A stretch of DNA of 12,821 nt, from positions 1-12,821 of the forward strand of contig CANBUF010000017.1 of NCBI GenBank assembly GCA_947372575.1, read 5' to 3'. The first letter of the stretch is position 1; every line of letters starts with the position of its first letter. Below are positions 1 through 8,349 of the stretch, one piece after another. The translations under genes and the position numbers were made by a program. Below the pieces are notes generated by a model, which saw only the letters and a program-made list of their open reading frames with translations, was not told where the DNA came from and made no database searches. The stretch is from Alcaligenaceae bacterium (GTDB taxonomy: Bacteria; Pseudomonadota; Gammaproteobacteria; Burkholderiales; Burkholderiaceae).

Positions 1-540
1 AGTCCAGAAACTTTCGAGGTACTTAGGACGAGCATTGCGGTAATCGATGTAATAGGCGTGTTCCCAGACGTCACAGGTCAGCAGGGGCACATCTGTCGTG
101 GTCAACGGTGTTGCAGCATTGCTGGTGTTGACGATGTCGAGCGAGCCGTCTGCTTTTTTGACCAGCCATGTCCAGCCTGAACCGAAGTTACCGGCGGCAG
201 ACTTGTTAAAGGCTTCTTTAAAGGCAGCCACACTGCCCCACTTGGCATTGATGGCATCAGCCAGCTTGCCCGTCGGCTCGCCACCGGCGTTAGGCGCCAT
301 GCTGTTCCAGTAGAACGTGTGGTTCCAGATCTGGGCAGCGTTGTTAAATACGCCACCTGAGGATTTTTTGACGATTTCTTCGAGTGATGCTGACTCAAAC
401 TCAGTACCTGGAATCAGGTTATTCAGGTTGGTCACATAGGTCTGATGATGCTTGCCATAGTGGTACTCAAGCGTTTCTTTAGAAATTGTGGGTGCCAGGG
501 CATCCATGGCATAAGGCAAAGGTGGGAGCGTATGGGCCAT
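1..540 (-). CDS. sodB: Superoxide dismutase [Fe], 3' end cut by window edge
   Basis: Cytoplasmic superoxide dismutase, converting superoxide to oxygen and hydrogen peroxide. The first 180 residues are present; the family is about 192 long, so roughly a dozen C-terminal residues lie beyond base 1. The N-terminus ([17 protein letters not shown]) aligns with E. coli SodB. The four metal ligands are visible as His27, His74, Asp157 and His161 (in [16 protein letters not shown]). Gln70 in [11 protein letters not shown] is the active-site glutamine placed as in iron-type enzymes, so Fe is favoured over Mn (an inference from family knowledge). The ATG at 540-538 has an AGAGGA ribosome binding site (555-550 on the minus strand) 9 bases upstream. 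The 96-base gap to xseA holds a -10-like TACAAT (591-586, minus) without a convincing -35, so sodB may be transcribed separately from xseA. Nothing in the visible part looks damaged. Confidence 0.97.
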   Translation of the reverse strand, partial: MAHTLPPLPYAMDALAPTISKETLEYHYGKHHQTYVTNLNNLIPGTEFESASLEEIVKKSSGGVFNNAAQIWNHTFYWNSMAPNAGGEPTGKLADAINAKWGSVAAFKEAFNKSAAGNFGSGWTWLVKKADGSLDIVNTSNAATPLTTTDVPLLTCDVWEHAYYIDYRNARPKYLESFWT

Positions 541-636
541 TGCTGAAAATCCTCTTAAAAATGGGGCTGGACAAATAACTCAGATATTGTATCGGAGAGC
601 GAGGGCATTAAGTAGCAACCCATTTTAAAGACATGG

Positions 637-2034
637 TTAAGTCAATATGCCAGCCTGCTCCGAAGCGGAATCGACGGTCACCTGCAGTGCGCCCACACCA
701 AGTGTGACGTCCAGCCTCTGCCCCGCCCGAACACCCCCTGCATCACTGACGATCTGCCCGGCAGCGGTTTGCACGATGGCATAGCCGCGCGCCAGCGTGT
801 GCTCCGGGCTGAGCGTGCGAAGCTGCGCCTGCAAGTGCTCCAGACGGCCGTGCTGCTGATCCAGCATGCGACGCTCGACCTGGACCAGTGCGGCTGAGGC
901 GCGGGACAACGCAGCGCGCTGAGACGATACCTGTGGCATGAGGCTTGCCAGACGCGTGCATGCGCGATCCTGTCGCGTCGCACGCTGCTGCGACGCCCGC
1001 TGCCAGGCAGCAGACATACGAAAGCTCAGGCCCGTCAGCCGTTCAGCCTGGTGGGCAAGTCGTTGCGCGGGAGAGACCATTGCCCCGCTTGCCCTGTCCA
1101 CGCGCTGTGCCAAGCGTTCAAGCTGTCGCTCAAAGCGACTAGACAATGCTGCGTAGCTGCGTGACACCCTGTCAAGCAGTGCCTGCCGGGTCGGGCATGC
1201 CATCTCGGCAGCAGCAGTTGGCGTTGGGGCCCTTAAGTCGGCAACAAAATCCGCAATCGTAAAGTCTGTCTCGTGACCGACGCCTGAAATCACTGGAATC
1301 AGACTCGACGCAATATCGCGTGCCAAGGCTTCATCATTAAAACTCCAGAGGTCCTCCAGGCTCCCCCCTCCTCTAACTAGCAAAACGGTATCCACCTCCT
1401 GACGGGCATTGGCATGAGCCAATGCCCGACGCAATTGAATGGCTGCGTCTGCCCCCTGGACGGGCGAGGGATAGATGATGACAGGGATATGTGGAGCCCT
1501 GCGCGCCAGGGCAGTCAGCACATCCCGTAGTGCTGCGGCTCCAAGCGAGGTAATCACACCGATGGCACGCGGATAAGTTGGGATTTCTCTTTTTGAGGCT
1601 GGATCGAACATCCCCTCTTCTGACAGTTTGTTCTTGAGTGCCAGAAAGGCTTCAAAGAGCGACCCCAGTCCCGCACGGCGCATCTGCTCGACTTGCAACT
1701 GATATTCCCCACGCGCCTCATATAGCGTGACACGACCTCGCAGCTCAACAGAATCACCTGATTTAGGCACGAAACCAATTGCCGCGGCACGGCTGCGAAA
1801 CATCACTGCACGAACTGAAGCAGCCTGATCTTTGAGCGTAAAGTACCAATGTCCTGACGAGGCCTGAGTGAAGTTGGAGATTTCTCCCCGTACCCATGTT
1901 GATACAAAGCTTTTTTCGAGCAAATGAGAGACTGCTTGGTTGAGCTGTGTAACCGTCAGAATATCCCGCAAGGACTGGTCGTCTGTGACCTGACTTTCAA
2001 CTGTCATAAGGCTCTCGCAGGTAAACATGTCCAC
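637..2034 (-). CDS. xseA: Exodeoxyribonuclease VII large subunit
   Basis: Catalytic large subunit of exonuclease VII, which with XseB degrades single-stranded DNA in both directions in the cytoplasm. The 465-residue protein matches the family length (E. coli 456). An N-terminal OB-fold spans about residues 28-125 (GEISNF, SGHWYFTLKD). The catalytic region holds GVITS at 159-163, RGGGSLEDLWSFNDE at 221-235 and GHETDFTIADF at 253-263, followed by the conserved DLRAPTPTAAAE. A long Arg/Gln/Leu-rich helical region (about 285-410) is the expected coiled-coil arm, and LARGYAIV at 414-421 is the usual C-terminal motif. The start is uncertain: an ATG at 2007-2005 (protein MTVESQ...) is nine codons downstream with a weak GAGAG before it, and the extra nine residues are not conserved in relatives I recall. 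xseB is not adjacent. The gene is divergent from exbB. Confidence 0.96.
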   Translation of the reverse strand: MDMFTCESLMTVESQVTDDQSLRDILTVTQLNQAVSHLLEKSFVSTWVRGEISNFTQASSGHWYFTLKDQAASVRAVMFRSRAAAIGFVPKSGDSVELRGRVTLYEARGEYQLQVEQMRRAGLGSLFEAFLALKNKLSEEGMFDPASKREIPTYPRAIGVITSLGAAALRDVLTALARRAPHIPVIIYPSPVQGADAAIQLRRALAHANARQEVDTVLLVRGGGSLEDLWSFNDEALARDIASSLIPVISGVGHETDFTIADFVADLRAPTPTAAAEMACPTRQALLDRVSRSYAALSSRFERQLERLAQRVDRASGAMVSPAQRLAHQAERLTGLSFRMSAAWQRASQQRATRQDRACTRLASLMPQVSSQRAALSRASAALVQVERRMLDQQHGRLEHLQAQLRTLSPEHTLARGYAIVQTAAGQIVSDAGGVRAGQRLDVTLGVGALQVTVDSASEQAGILT

Positions 2035-2183
2035 AGGGCAAGCAAATTAACTGCAACCCCCTGTACAACAACAAATAAATTGGGCATATGAAAGTTTCCT
2101 TAAAAAAACCTCATAACTCATTGATATAATTATACAAAATGAATTGGCAATAAAACGTGTGTACTTTTTGAGCATTCCGACTT

Positions 2184-2204
2184 GAGTGAGCCATTTGCTC
2201 ACTC
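2184..2204. repeat. Inverted repeat, 8-bp arms, 5-base spacer
   Basis: The arms gagtgagc (2184-2191) and gctcactc (2197-2204) are perfect reverse complements around cattt. No T-run follows on either strand, so it does not look like an intrinsic terminator. It lies 16 bases left of the DnaA-box palindrome. It could be an operator or a hairpin in an upstream transcript; the sequence does not decide. Confidence 0.6.
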
Positions 2205-2220
2205 TGAAAAGATACACACA

Positions 2221-2249
2221 GAATTATCCACAGCTTCTGTGGATAATTC
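2221..2249. repeat. Perfect 13-bp palindrome made of two facing DnaA boxes
   Basis: The left arm gaattatccacag (2221-2233) and right arm ctgtggataattc (2237-2249) are exact reverse complements around ctt. Each arm contains the strict consensus DnaA box TTATCCACA: 2224-2232 on the plus strand and 2246-2238 on the minus strand. No U-tract follows, so a terminator is unlikely. DnaA binding is inferred from the match to the known high-affinity box. It sits about 18 bases upstream of the candidate exbB -35 and about 185 bases from the xseA start. Confidence 0.75.
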
Positions 2250-2267
2250 ACCATACACTCTTCTCGC

Positions 2268-2297
2268 TTGCCAGACAGCGTGATCCGCCCTTACGAT
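2268..2297 (+). promoter_or_regulatory. Candidate sigma70 promoter for the exbB operon
   Basis: TTGCCA (2268-2273, 5 of 6 to TTGACA) is separated by 18 bases from TACGAT (2292-2297, 4 of 6 to TATAAT). This would start transcription near 2304, giving a leader of about 35 bases before the exbB start. It is the best pair I could find in the right half of the region, but the -10 is weak. Confidence 0.35.
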
Positions 2298-2339
2298 GAC
2301 GATAGCAGATGTCATTCTCACTGATAGAGAGGTTTTATT

Positions 2340-2936
2340 TTGCAGTCTTTTGTAACAGACGCAGGCTGGCCAATCTGGCCGCTGCTGGCATTATCGGTTG
2401 CTGGCCTGGCCATCATTATCGAACGTTTTTTAAGTTTGCAGACCAGACGGATCGCTCCCCCAGAGCTTAGTGCACAGGTATTGCAGATGGTACGTGCTGG
2501 CGCAGCCTCTCCTGAAGCACTGGACAAGCTACAAGCTTCTTCGCCTCTAGGACAAATTCTGGCCCAGTTGGTCCGTAAACGGCACCTTCCAGAGGCCGAG
2601 CTCAGACTCGCTGTTGAAGATAGCGGGCGCGAGGTCGCACACAGCTTGCAACGCTACCTGCCTGCCTTGGGCACGGTAGCCACCATTGCGCCGCTCATGG
2701 GCCTGTTCGGGACCGTGGTGGGCATGATTGAAATCTTTGCCGCCTACCGTCCAGACGGCTCAGACCCCACCCAGCTCGCACGGGGGATTTCGGTCGCACT
2801 GTACAACACTGGGTTTGGAATCATGATTGCAGTTCCAGCGATGATCGCGCATCGACATTTCAAATCCCGCGTAGAGGGGTTACTGCTGCGCATGGAACAA
2901 TCTGCGCGCCGCCTCAATGATGCTCTCAAGGGGTAG
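2340..2936 (+). CDS. exbB: MotA/TolQ/ExbB-family proton channel protein
   Basis: Inner-membrane proton channel subunit, partner of the ExbD-like protein encoded 2 bases downstream. ExbB/ExbD complexes use proton motive force to energise TonB- or Tol-type envelope machinery. The 198-residue protein shows three membrane helices at about 11-31, 107-133 and 150-172, with the long cytoplasmic loop between the first two. The family signature APLMGLFGTVVGMIEIF (117-133) and the ALYNTGFGIMIAVPAMIA helix are present. The start is TTG: GAGAGG (2327-2332) lies 7 bases upstream, the first helix begins at once, and no in-frame ATG precedes it. First gene of an operon with exbD, lpxK, ycaR and kdsB. No tonB or tolA is in the window, so the partner that is energised is unknown. 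At 198 residues it is shorter than typical TolQ (about 230), so ExbB is the better name. Confidence 0.92.
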   Translation: MQSFVTDAGWPIWPLLALSVAGLAIIIERFLSLQTRRIAPPELSAQVLQMVRAGAASPEALDKLQASSPLGQILAQLVRKRHLPEAELRLAVEDSGREVAHSLQRYLPALGTVATIAPLMGLFGTVVGMIEIFAAYRPDGSDPTQLARGISVALYNTGFGIMIAVPAMIAHRHFKSRVEGLLLRMEQSARRLNDALKG

Positions 2937-2938
2937 GC

Positions 2939-3349
2939 ATGCGGTTTAGAAACACCTCAAGCGAGGACGCCCTGGACATCAACCTAATTCCCCTGATTGA
3001 TGTCTTGCTCGTCATGCTGATTTTCCTGGCAGCCACGACCACCTTCACTCGACAAGGTGTCCTGAAAGTCGAGCTTCCCAAAGCCGAAGCCGAAGCCAGC
3101 ACGCAGGCAACCATTGAGATCACGGTGAGCCAGGATGGCCGCTATGCGGTGGGGCAACAGCTTATTGCGGGTTCAGACCTTGTTTCGTTGACAGAAGCGT
3201 TGAAACTGGCGCAACAGGACATGAAGGATCCGGTTGTGATTATTTATGCAGATGCGATGGCTGCACATCAATTCGTCATGACCGCCATGCAGGCCGCGCG
3301 TGCGGCGGGGATTGGACGCGTGCACTTCGCCACACAGGGTAACGATTGA
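2939..3349 (+). CDS. exbD: ExbD/TolR-family biopolymer transport protein
   Basis: Second subunit of the proton channel, anchored in the inner membrane with a periplasmic domain. The 136-residue protein has the family layout: a short cytoplasmic N-terminus, one membrane helix at about 17-33 (INLIPLIDVLLVMLIFLAA), then a periplasmic domain. Asp21 in LIPLIDVLLV corresponds to the essential protonatable aspartate of ExbD/TolR (E. coli ExbD Asp25). DGRYAVG (66-72) is the usual periplasmic strand motif. The ATG lies 2 bases after the exbB stop. The stop codon overlaps the lpxK TTG start, so translational coupling through the operon is likely. Confidence 0.93.
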   Translation: MRFRNTSSEDALDINLIPLIDVLLVMLIFLAATTTFTRQGVLKVELPKAEAEASTQATIEITVSQDGRYAVGQQLIAGSDLVSLTEALKLAQQDMKDPVVIIYADAMAAHQFVMTAMQAARAAGIGRVHFATQGND

Positions 3350-4446
3350 CCGGGCACTCTGTTCGCAGCAGGTTCAGCTTGTGGCTGCACACGCAATGGG
3401 ACCATTCTGGCTGGCTGAGTCTGGCCATGCGGCCTTTTGAATATATCGTGCAAATCATTCTTTGGGCCCGACGCACGCTTTATCAGGTATTCCCAGCACG
3501 GATTTACCATCCACCCCTGCCAGTACTGGTGATTGGCAACATTTTTGTTGGTGGCACGGGCAAAACGCCCGTGGTCATCGCCTTGGTGAAGGGATTATCT
3601 GATCACGGCTGGCACCCTGGGGTCATCAGTCGCGGCTATGGTATTCATATTGGTCCCGTTCCCAGACTGGCACGGGGCGATGTGCTGGCAAATGAGCTAG
3701 GAGATGAGCCAGCACTGATTGCCCGCCAGACTCAGGCGCCCCTGGCGGTGCATCCGAATCGTCGCAAGGCGATCGAGGCACTGATGCGCGCCCATCCAGA
3801 GGTCAACCTGATTGTCGCCGACGATGGGCTGCAGCACCTTGCCATGGCAAGAGATCTTGAAATCATTGTCCAGGACCAGCGCGGCATTGGTAATGGCCGT
3901 GTCATGCCGGCCGGCCCACTACGTGAATCCGCCAGCAGAATGCAGACTGTCGACGCCATTATTACTAACTTGCCTGCCGGCGATGCCTCCCCAAAAGATC
4001 AAGCGACGCACAACCATACTGATCAATTGCCCACAGTCAGGGCATCTCAGATGCAGCTGAATATTATTGCGATTCGCCACCTCACAGATGGCGAATCGCT
4101 CACACCTGAGCAGTTTCTGTTGCGTATGGCGGGACATTGCATCGCTGCGGCGGCTGGCATTGGCATGCCCACCAGGTTTTTTGACAGTCTGAGACGCGCA
4201 GGATTCGTGCTTGACCAGACGCTCGCACTTGAGGATCACCAGACTATCGACAGTCGGACTTTTTCAGGCCTGAAGTCTGATCTGATCCTCATAACAGCCA
4301 AAGACGCCATCAAATGCGAGGGGTTAGCTGATCCCAGACTCTGGGTTGTAGACGTCTCATCTTCATTTTCTGATCCTGACTTCATCGGCTGGATCAGCAA
4401 CAGACTGCATCAGGTTTCCCGATCCAGCTATGAGTGTTTACAATAG
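3346..4446 (+). CDS. lpxK: Tetraacyldisaccharide 4'-kinase (lipid A synthesis)
   Basis: Phosphorylates the 4' position of the tetraacyldisaccharide-1-phosphate precursor to give lipid IVA, on the cytoplasmic face of the inner membrane. The 366-residue protein has the LpxK P-loop [12 protein letters not shown] (64-75), the SRGYG motif (95-99), DDGLQH (159-164) with catalytic Asp and His, and AGPLRE (189-194). The N-terminal hydrophobic stretch (about 28-45) is the membrane anchor. The start is taken as TTG at 3346, with AGGG (3336-3339) 6 bases upstream and overlap with the exbD stop. The ATG at 3427 is unlikely because it would drop [11 protein letters not shown], which resembles the N-terminus of Bordetella-type LpxK as I recall it. 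A TTG at codon 12 cannot be excluded. Followed by ycaR and kdsB. Confidence 0.95.
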   Translation: MTGHSVRSRFSLWLHTQWDHSGWLSLAMRPFEYIVQIILWARRTLYQVFPARIYHPPLPVLVIGNIFVGGTGKTPVVIALVKGLSDHGWHPGVISRGYGIHIGPVPRLARGDVLANELGDEPALIARQTQAPLAVHPNRRKAIEALMRAHPEVNLIVADDGLQHLAMARDLEIIVQDQRGIGNGRVMPAGPLRESASRMQTVDAIITNLPAGDASPKDQATHNHTDQLPTVRASQMQLNIIAIRHLTDGESLTPEQFLLRMAGHCIAAAAGIGMPTRFFDSLRRAGFVLDQTLALEDHQTIDSRTFSGLKSDLILITAKDAIKCEGLADPRLWVVDVSSSFSDPDFIGWISNRLHQVSRSSYECLQ

Positions 4447-4450
4447 CAAA

Positions 4451-4639
4451 ATGGAATCAAGACTGCTAGAAATTCTCGTATGCCCGCTATGCAAGGGCCG
4501 CCTTTACCCCGATCCACAGCACACCGAGCTCGTGTGCAGGGTTGATCAGCTTGCTTTCCCTGTTCGGGACGGCATTCCTGTGATGCTTGAATCCGAAGCT
4601 CGCGCGCTGACCGACACGGATCAAGCGCCAGCCTTATGA
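4451..4639 (+). CDS. ycaR: Trm112-like small protein, UPF0434/YcaR family
   Basis: Small 62-residue protein with [18 protein letters not shown] at the N-terminus and [18 protein letters not shown] near the C-terminus, closely matching E. coli YcaR, which sits in the same place between lpxK and kdsB. CPLC plus a later Cys (LVCRVD) form a likely zinc-ribbon-like core. Its precise biochemical role is unclear; Trm112 relatives act as partners of methyltransferases. The start at 4451 is chosen because homologues begin M-x-x-RLLEI. An upstream in-frame ATG at 4430 would add MSVYNSK and overlap lpxK by 17 bases; neither start has a good ribosome binding site. The stop overlaps the kdsB ATG (ATGA). 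Confidence 0.9.
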   Translation: MESRLLEILVCPLCKGRLYPDPQHTELVCRVDQLAFPVRDGIPVMLESEARALTDTDQAPAL

Positions 4640-5421
4640 CCAAATTCGTAGTCATCATCCCTGCCCGCCAGGCGTCCACACGCTTGCCGGGCAAAATGCT
4701 GGCCGATATCGCTGGCAAACCAATGGTGATCCGGGTTGCCGAACAGGCGCTGGCATCCGGCGCGAGTCGGGTACTGATCGCCTGCGATCATCCGGACATT
4801 GAACGTGCCGCCAAGGACTTTGGTATCCCATCGCTGTTGACCCGAGTCGATCACCCCAGTGGCACCGATCGCTTATCTGAGGCGGCTTGCGCCCTCGGAT
4901 TGGGTGATGACGAGATCGTGATCAACCTTCAGGGTGACGAGCCGCTGATGGATCCAGACCTGATTCAACAGGTTGCGACCTTACTGGCGGATGATCCGCA
5001 GGCTTCGATTGCCACCTGTGCAGCACCTATTCTGAACGCAGAACACCTCTTTAATCCGAACATTGTCAAAGTGGTCTGCACGCAGCGCGGACACGCAATG
5101 TACTTTTCGCGTGCGCCCATTCCCTGGCACAGGGATCATCCGGCCCACAGCCAGCAAAAAGAGAGCATTAAAGTCCCTGCCCTGCACCACATTGGCATGT
5201 ATGCGTATCGCGTCGGTTTCCTTAAGCTTTACCCTGCCTTGCCTGTCGGTACGCTCGAACAGATTGAATCTCTCGAGCAGTTGCGCGCGCTGGAGAATGG
5301 ATTCACGATTGCAGTCAAAACTGTTGACGCCCACCCGGGGGCGGGTGTTGATACGCAGCAGGATCTCGAACGCGTCAGAAATTTTTATTTGAATGCGCCG
5401 CGACTCAGGGTAAGCCAGTAA
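4636..5421 (+). CDS. kdsB: 3-deoxy-manno-octulosonate cytidylyltransferase (CMP-Kdo synthetase)
   Basis: Activates Kdo with CTP to give CMP-Kdo and pyrophosphate, the donor used to add Kdo to lipid IVA. The 261-residue cytoplasmic enzyme shows the nucleotidyltransferase N-terminus [14 protein letters not shown] (7-20), SGTDR (75-79), NLQGDEPL (97-104) with the metal-binding Asp101, YFSRAPIPW (156-164), HIGMYAYR (185-192) and [11 protein letters not shown] near the C-terminus. The length fits the family (E. coli 248). The ATG overlaps the ycaR stop as ATGA, indicating coupled translation. With lpxK it places the operon in lipopolysaccharide core synthesis. Confidence 0.96.
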   Translation: MTKFVVIIPARQASTRLPGKMLADIAGKPMVIRVAEQALASGASRVLIACDHPDIERAAKDFGIPSLLTRVDHPSGTDRLSEAACALGLGDDEIVINLQGDEPLMDPDLIQQVATLLADDPQASIATCAAPILNAEHLFNPNIVKVVCTQRGHAMYFSRAPIPWHRDHPAHSQQKESIKVPALHHIGMYAYRVGFLKLYPALPVGTLEQIESLEQLRALENGFTIAVKTVDAHPGAGVDTQQDLERVRNFYLNAPRLRVSQ

Positions 5422-5458
5422 GTAAAGATTATGCATGACGTGGTGCAATGCGGCATAA

Positions 5459-6151
<693 letters not shown>

Positions 6152-6172
6152 TCTATTACCGAGCGGCAGATC

Positions 6173-6931
6173 ATGGATATTGCAAATAAAGTATTTATCG
6201 TTACTGGTGGAGCATCAGGTCTGGGCGCGGGCACAGCAAAAATGCTGGCAGCGCATGGGGCACGCGTATTGTTGGCGGACTTGCAGGATGAAGCTGGCGA
6301 AGCACTGGCAAAAGAACTCGGCCAGCGTTACATTCATTGCAATGTTGCTCAGGAACAAGATGCACAAGGCGCTGTGGCAGCTGCACTTGAAATGGGAACG
6401 CTGTTTGGCCTTGTGAACTGTGCAGGCGTTGCACCCGCTGCAAAAACAGTCGGTAAAAATGGCGCACATCCCCTGGATTTGTTTCAAAAAGTAGTAGGTA
6501 TCAATCTGATCGGCACCTTCAACATGATTCGTGTCGCCTCCGAGGCCATGAGCAAAAACACACCCGAACCAACAGGCGAACGTGGTGTATTGATCAACAC
6601 GGCTTCCGTTGCAGCCTACGATGGACAGGTTGGACAGGCGGCTTACGCTGCCTCAAAATCCGGCGTAGTCGGTATGACACTGCCCATCGCACGTGATCTG
6701 GCTCCCCTGGGCATCCGGTGCGTCACGATTGCCCCAGGCATTTTTGGTACACCCATGATTTTTGGCATGCCACAGCCTGTTCAGGATTCACTGGCCGCGA
6801 GCATCCCCTTTCCTTCGCGTCTGGGACGGCCCGAAGACTACGCCAAACTCGTTCACCAGATCATCACCAACGAAATGCTCAACGGTGAGACCATTCGTCT
6901 GGATGGCGCTATCCGCATGCCACCACGATGA
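6173..6931 (+). CDS. Short-chain dehydrogenase, HSD10-type (3-hydroxyacyl-CoA dehydrogenase type II-like)
   Basis: NAD-dependent oxidoreductase of the classical SDR family. The 252-residue protein has the nucleotide motif TGGASGLG (11-18), NCAG (82-85), structural Asn111, and the catalytic Ser145, Tyr158 and Lys162 (YAASK). Long stretches resemble human HSD17B10: TASVAAYDGQVGQAAYAASK, GMTLPIARDLAPLGIR, FPSRLG and the C-terminal RLDGAIRM. The best guess is therefore oxidation of 3-hydroxyacyl-CoA or 2-methyl-3-hydroxybutyryl-CoA in fatty acid or isoleucine breakdown. Substrate cannot be set from sequence. It lies 21 bases after adk and its stop overlaps the murJ ATG (ATGA), so it is probably transcribed with both although its metabolic role is unrelated. 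Confidence 0.93.
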   Translation: MDIANKVFIVTGGASGLGAGTAKMLAAHGARVLLADLQDEAGEALAKELGQRYIHCNVAQEQDAQGAVAAALEMGTLFGLVNCAGVAPAAKTVGKNGAHPLDLFQKVVGINLIGTFNMIRVASEAMSKNTPEPTGERGVLINTASVAAYDGQVGQAAYAASKSGVVGMTLPIARDLAPLGIRCVTIAPGIFGTPMIFGMPQPVQDSLAASIPFPSRLGRPEDYAKLVHQIITNEMLNGETIRLDGAIRMPPR

Positions 6932-8349
6932 GTCTATTGCGTGCGGCAGCAACGGTCAGTGGCTTGACGTTGCTGTCTCGTATCACCGGCCTGGCACGCG
7001 ACATTATCATTGCACGCGCATTCGGAGCAGGCGCACTGACCGATGCGTTCTGGGTCGCCTTTCGCATTCCCAATTTGCTGCGCAGACTCTTCGCTGAAGG
7101 TGCTTTTTCTCAGGCGTTTGTCCCGATCCTGGGCGAAGTCCGTAACCATCACGAAACCGAAGCCGTCAAGCTATTGCTCGATCGCGTCGCCCTCGCACTT
7201 TTTTTTGTTTTATGCCTGGTGACTATTGTTGGTGTGCTCGGCACGCCCTGGGTCGTCATGGCCATGGCAAGCGGCCTCACGGAGCCGGATCGGGCGCAGG
7301 AGTTACATGCCGCGGTGTGGATGACGCGCATCATGTTCCCCTATATTATTTGCATGTCCCTCACCGCTTTTGCCTCGGGCGTGCTTAACACCTGGCGTCA
7401 CTTTGCGGTGCCCGCATTTACGCCAGTATTGCTCAATCTTGCGATGATCGGCGCGAGTCTGCTGCTCACCCCCTACCTGCTCCAACCCATTTATGCGCTG
7501 GCAATTGGCGTCATGGCCGGCGGCATCGCACAGCTCTCCATTCAGTGGATGGCTCTTGCGCGTCTGGGTTTGCGCCCACGCCTCTCCTGGCGTGTTGGCG
7601 AGGCCCTTAAAGATCCTCTGGTTCGTCGCATCATGCGCCAGATGCTCCCCGCCACCCTAGGCGTGTCAGTCGCCCAGATCTCACTGCTGATCAATACAAA
7701 CATTGCCACCTGGCTCGCAGCAGGCAGTGTCACCTGGCTGTCCTTTGCCGACCGACTGATGGAGTTCCCGACGGCCTTGCTAGGCGTCGCGCTAGGTACG
7801 GTACTGTTACCCAGTCTGGCCAAGGCAAACAAAGATACGTCCGGACACCAATATAGTGCGCTGCTAGACTGGGGCTTGCGACTAGTCTTGTTGCTTGGCC
7901 TGCCTGCCGCGCTTTGCATGGTACTGATGTCAGAAGGGATGGTCGCGACGCTGTTTCATTACGGCGCATTCAAGGCATCCGATGTGCTCCAGACACGATC
8001 AGCTGTGATGGCCTACGCTGTTGGTCTGGTGGGATTATTGATGGTCAAGATCCTCGCACCTGGTTTTTATGCAAAGCAAGATATTCGCACCCCTGTCAAA
8101 ATTGCCATCGTTGTTTTGATTGCCACCCAGTTGCTGAACCTCGCACTGGTTCCCTGGCTCGCCCACGCAGGATTGGCGCTGGCCATTGGACTGGGCGGCT
8201 GCCTGAACGCGACAGCCTTACTCTACGGGCTGCGCAAACAAGGCATCTATCGCCCGCAAGCTGGCTGGCTGAAGTTTCTGACCCAACAGTCGCTCGCGCT
8301 CGCCGTGATGGCCGTACCTCTCGGTGCGGGCGCCCATTACCTGAACTGA
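6928..8349 (+). CDS. murJ: Lipid II flippase MurJ, truncated by an in-frame TGA
   Basis: Inner-membrane flippase moving lipid II to the periplasmic side for peptidoglycan synthesis; usually essential. The N-terminus aligns with E. coli MurJ, including Arg18, Arg24, Ala29 and Arg52 in LLSRITGLARD and PNLLRRLFAEGAFSQAF, and ADRLMEFP (274-281) with Arg276 matching E. coli Arg270. The MurJ motifs LAPGFYAKQDIRTPVKIAIV and GLGGCLNA are present. The reading frame stops at TGA (8347-8349) after 473 residues, whereas the family has about 510. The same frame continues open for 53 more codons and encodes the last membrane helix and C-terminus (see 8350-8511). The stop lies between helices 13 and 14. Homology suggests a TGG tryptophan codon at this place. 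It is a nonsense mutation, a recoded or read-through stop, or a sequencing error. The start is firm: the ATG overlaps the dehydrogenase stop. Confidence 0.93.
   Translation: MSLLRAAATVSGLTLLSRITGLARDIIIARAFGAGALTDAFWVAFRIPNLLRRLFAEGAFSQAFVPILGEVRNHHETEAVKLLLDRVALALFFVLCLVTIVGVLGTPWVVMAMASGLTEPDRAQELHAAVWMTRIMFPYIICMSLTAFASGVLNTWRHFAVPAFTPVLLNLAMIGASLLLTPYLLQPIYALAIGVMAGGIAQLSIQWMALARLGLRPRLSWRVGEALKDPLVRRIMRQMLPATLGVSVAQISLLINTNIATWLAAGSVTWLSFADRLMEFPTALLGVALGTVLLPSLAKANKDTSGHQYSALLDWGLRLVLLLGLPAALCMVLMSEGMVATLFHYGAFKASDVLQTRSAVMAYAVGLVGLLMVKILAPGFYAKQDIRTPVKIAIVVLIATQLLNLALVPWLAHAGLALAIGLGGCLNATALLYGLRKQGIYRPQAGWLKFLTQQSLALAVMAVPLGAGAHYLN

Larger units (their letters stand above)
2035..2339. 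promoter_or_regulatory. Divergent AT-rich intergenic region between xseA and exbB
   Basis: No credible gene lies in these 305 bases. The left half is strongly AT-rich (about 2085-2160) with TATAAT-like hexamers on both strands near 2125-2134, possibly serving xseA, though I cannot pair them with a good -35. The right half holds two inverted repeats (2184-2204 and 2221-2249) and a candidate exbB promoter (2268-2297). Besides two perfect DnaA boxes in the second repeat there is TTATACAAA at 2130-2138, one mismatch from TTATNCACA. The region must contain the start signals for both flanking genes. A role beyond that is inference. Confidence 0.7.

Noticed and set aside
601..632. Imperfect hairpin after xseA on the minus strand as a terminator
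   Set aside because: The stem is short with a bulge and there is no proper T-run, so it cannot be supported as an intrinsic terminator.
5331..5347. GC-rich dyad cacccg / cgggtg in kdsB
   Set aside because: It lies in conserved coding sequence for the HPGAGVDT region and has no T-run, so it is a by-product of codon use.
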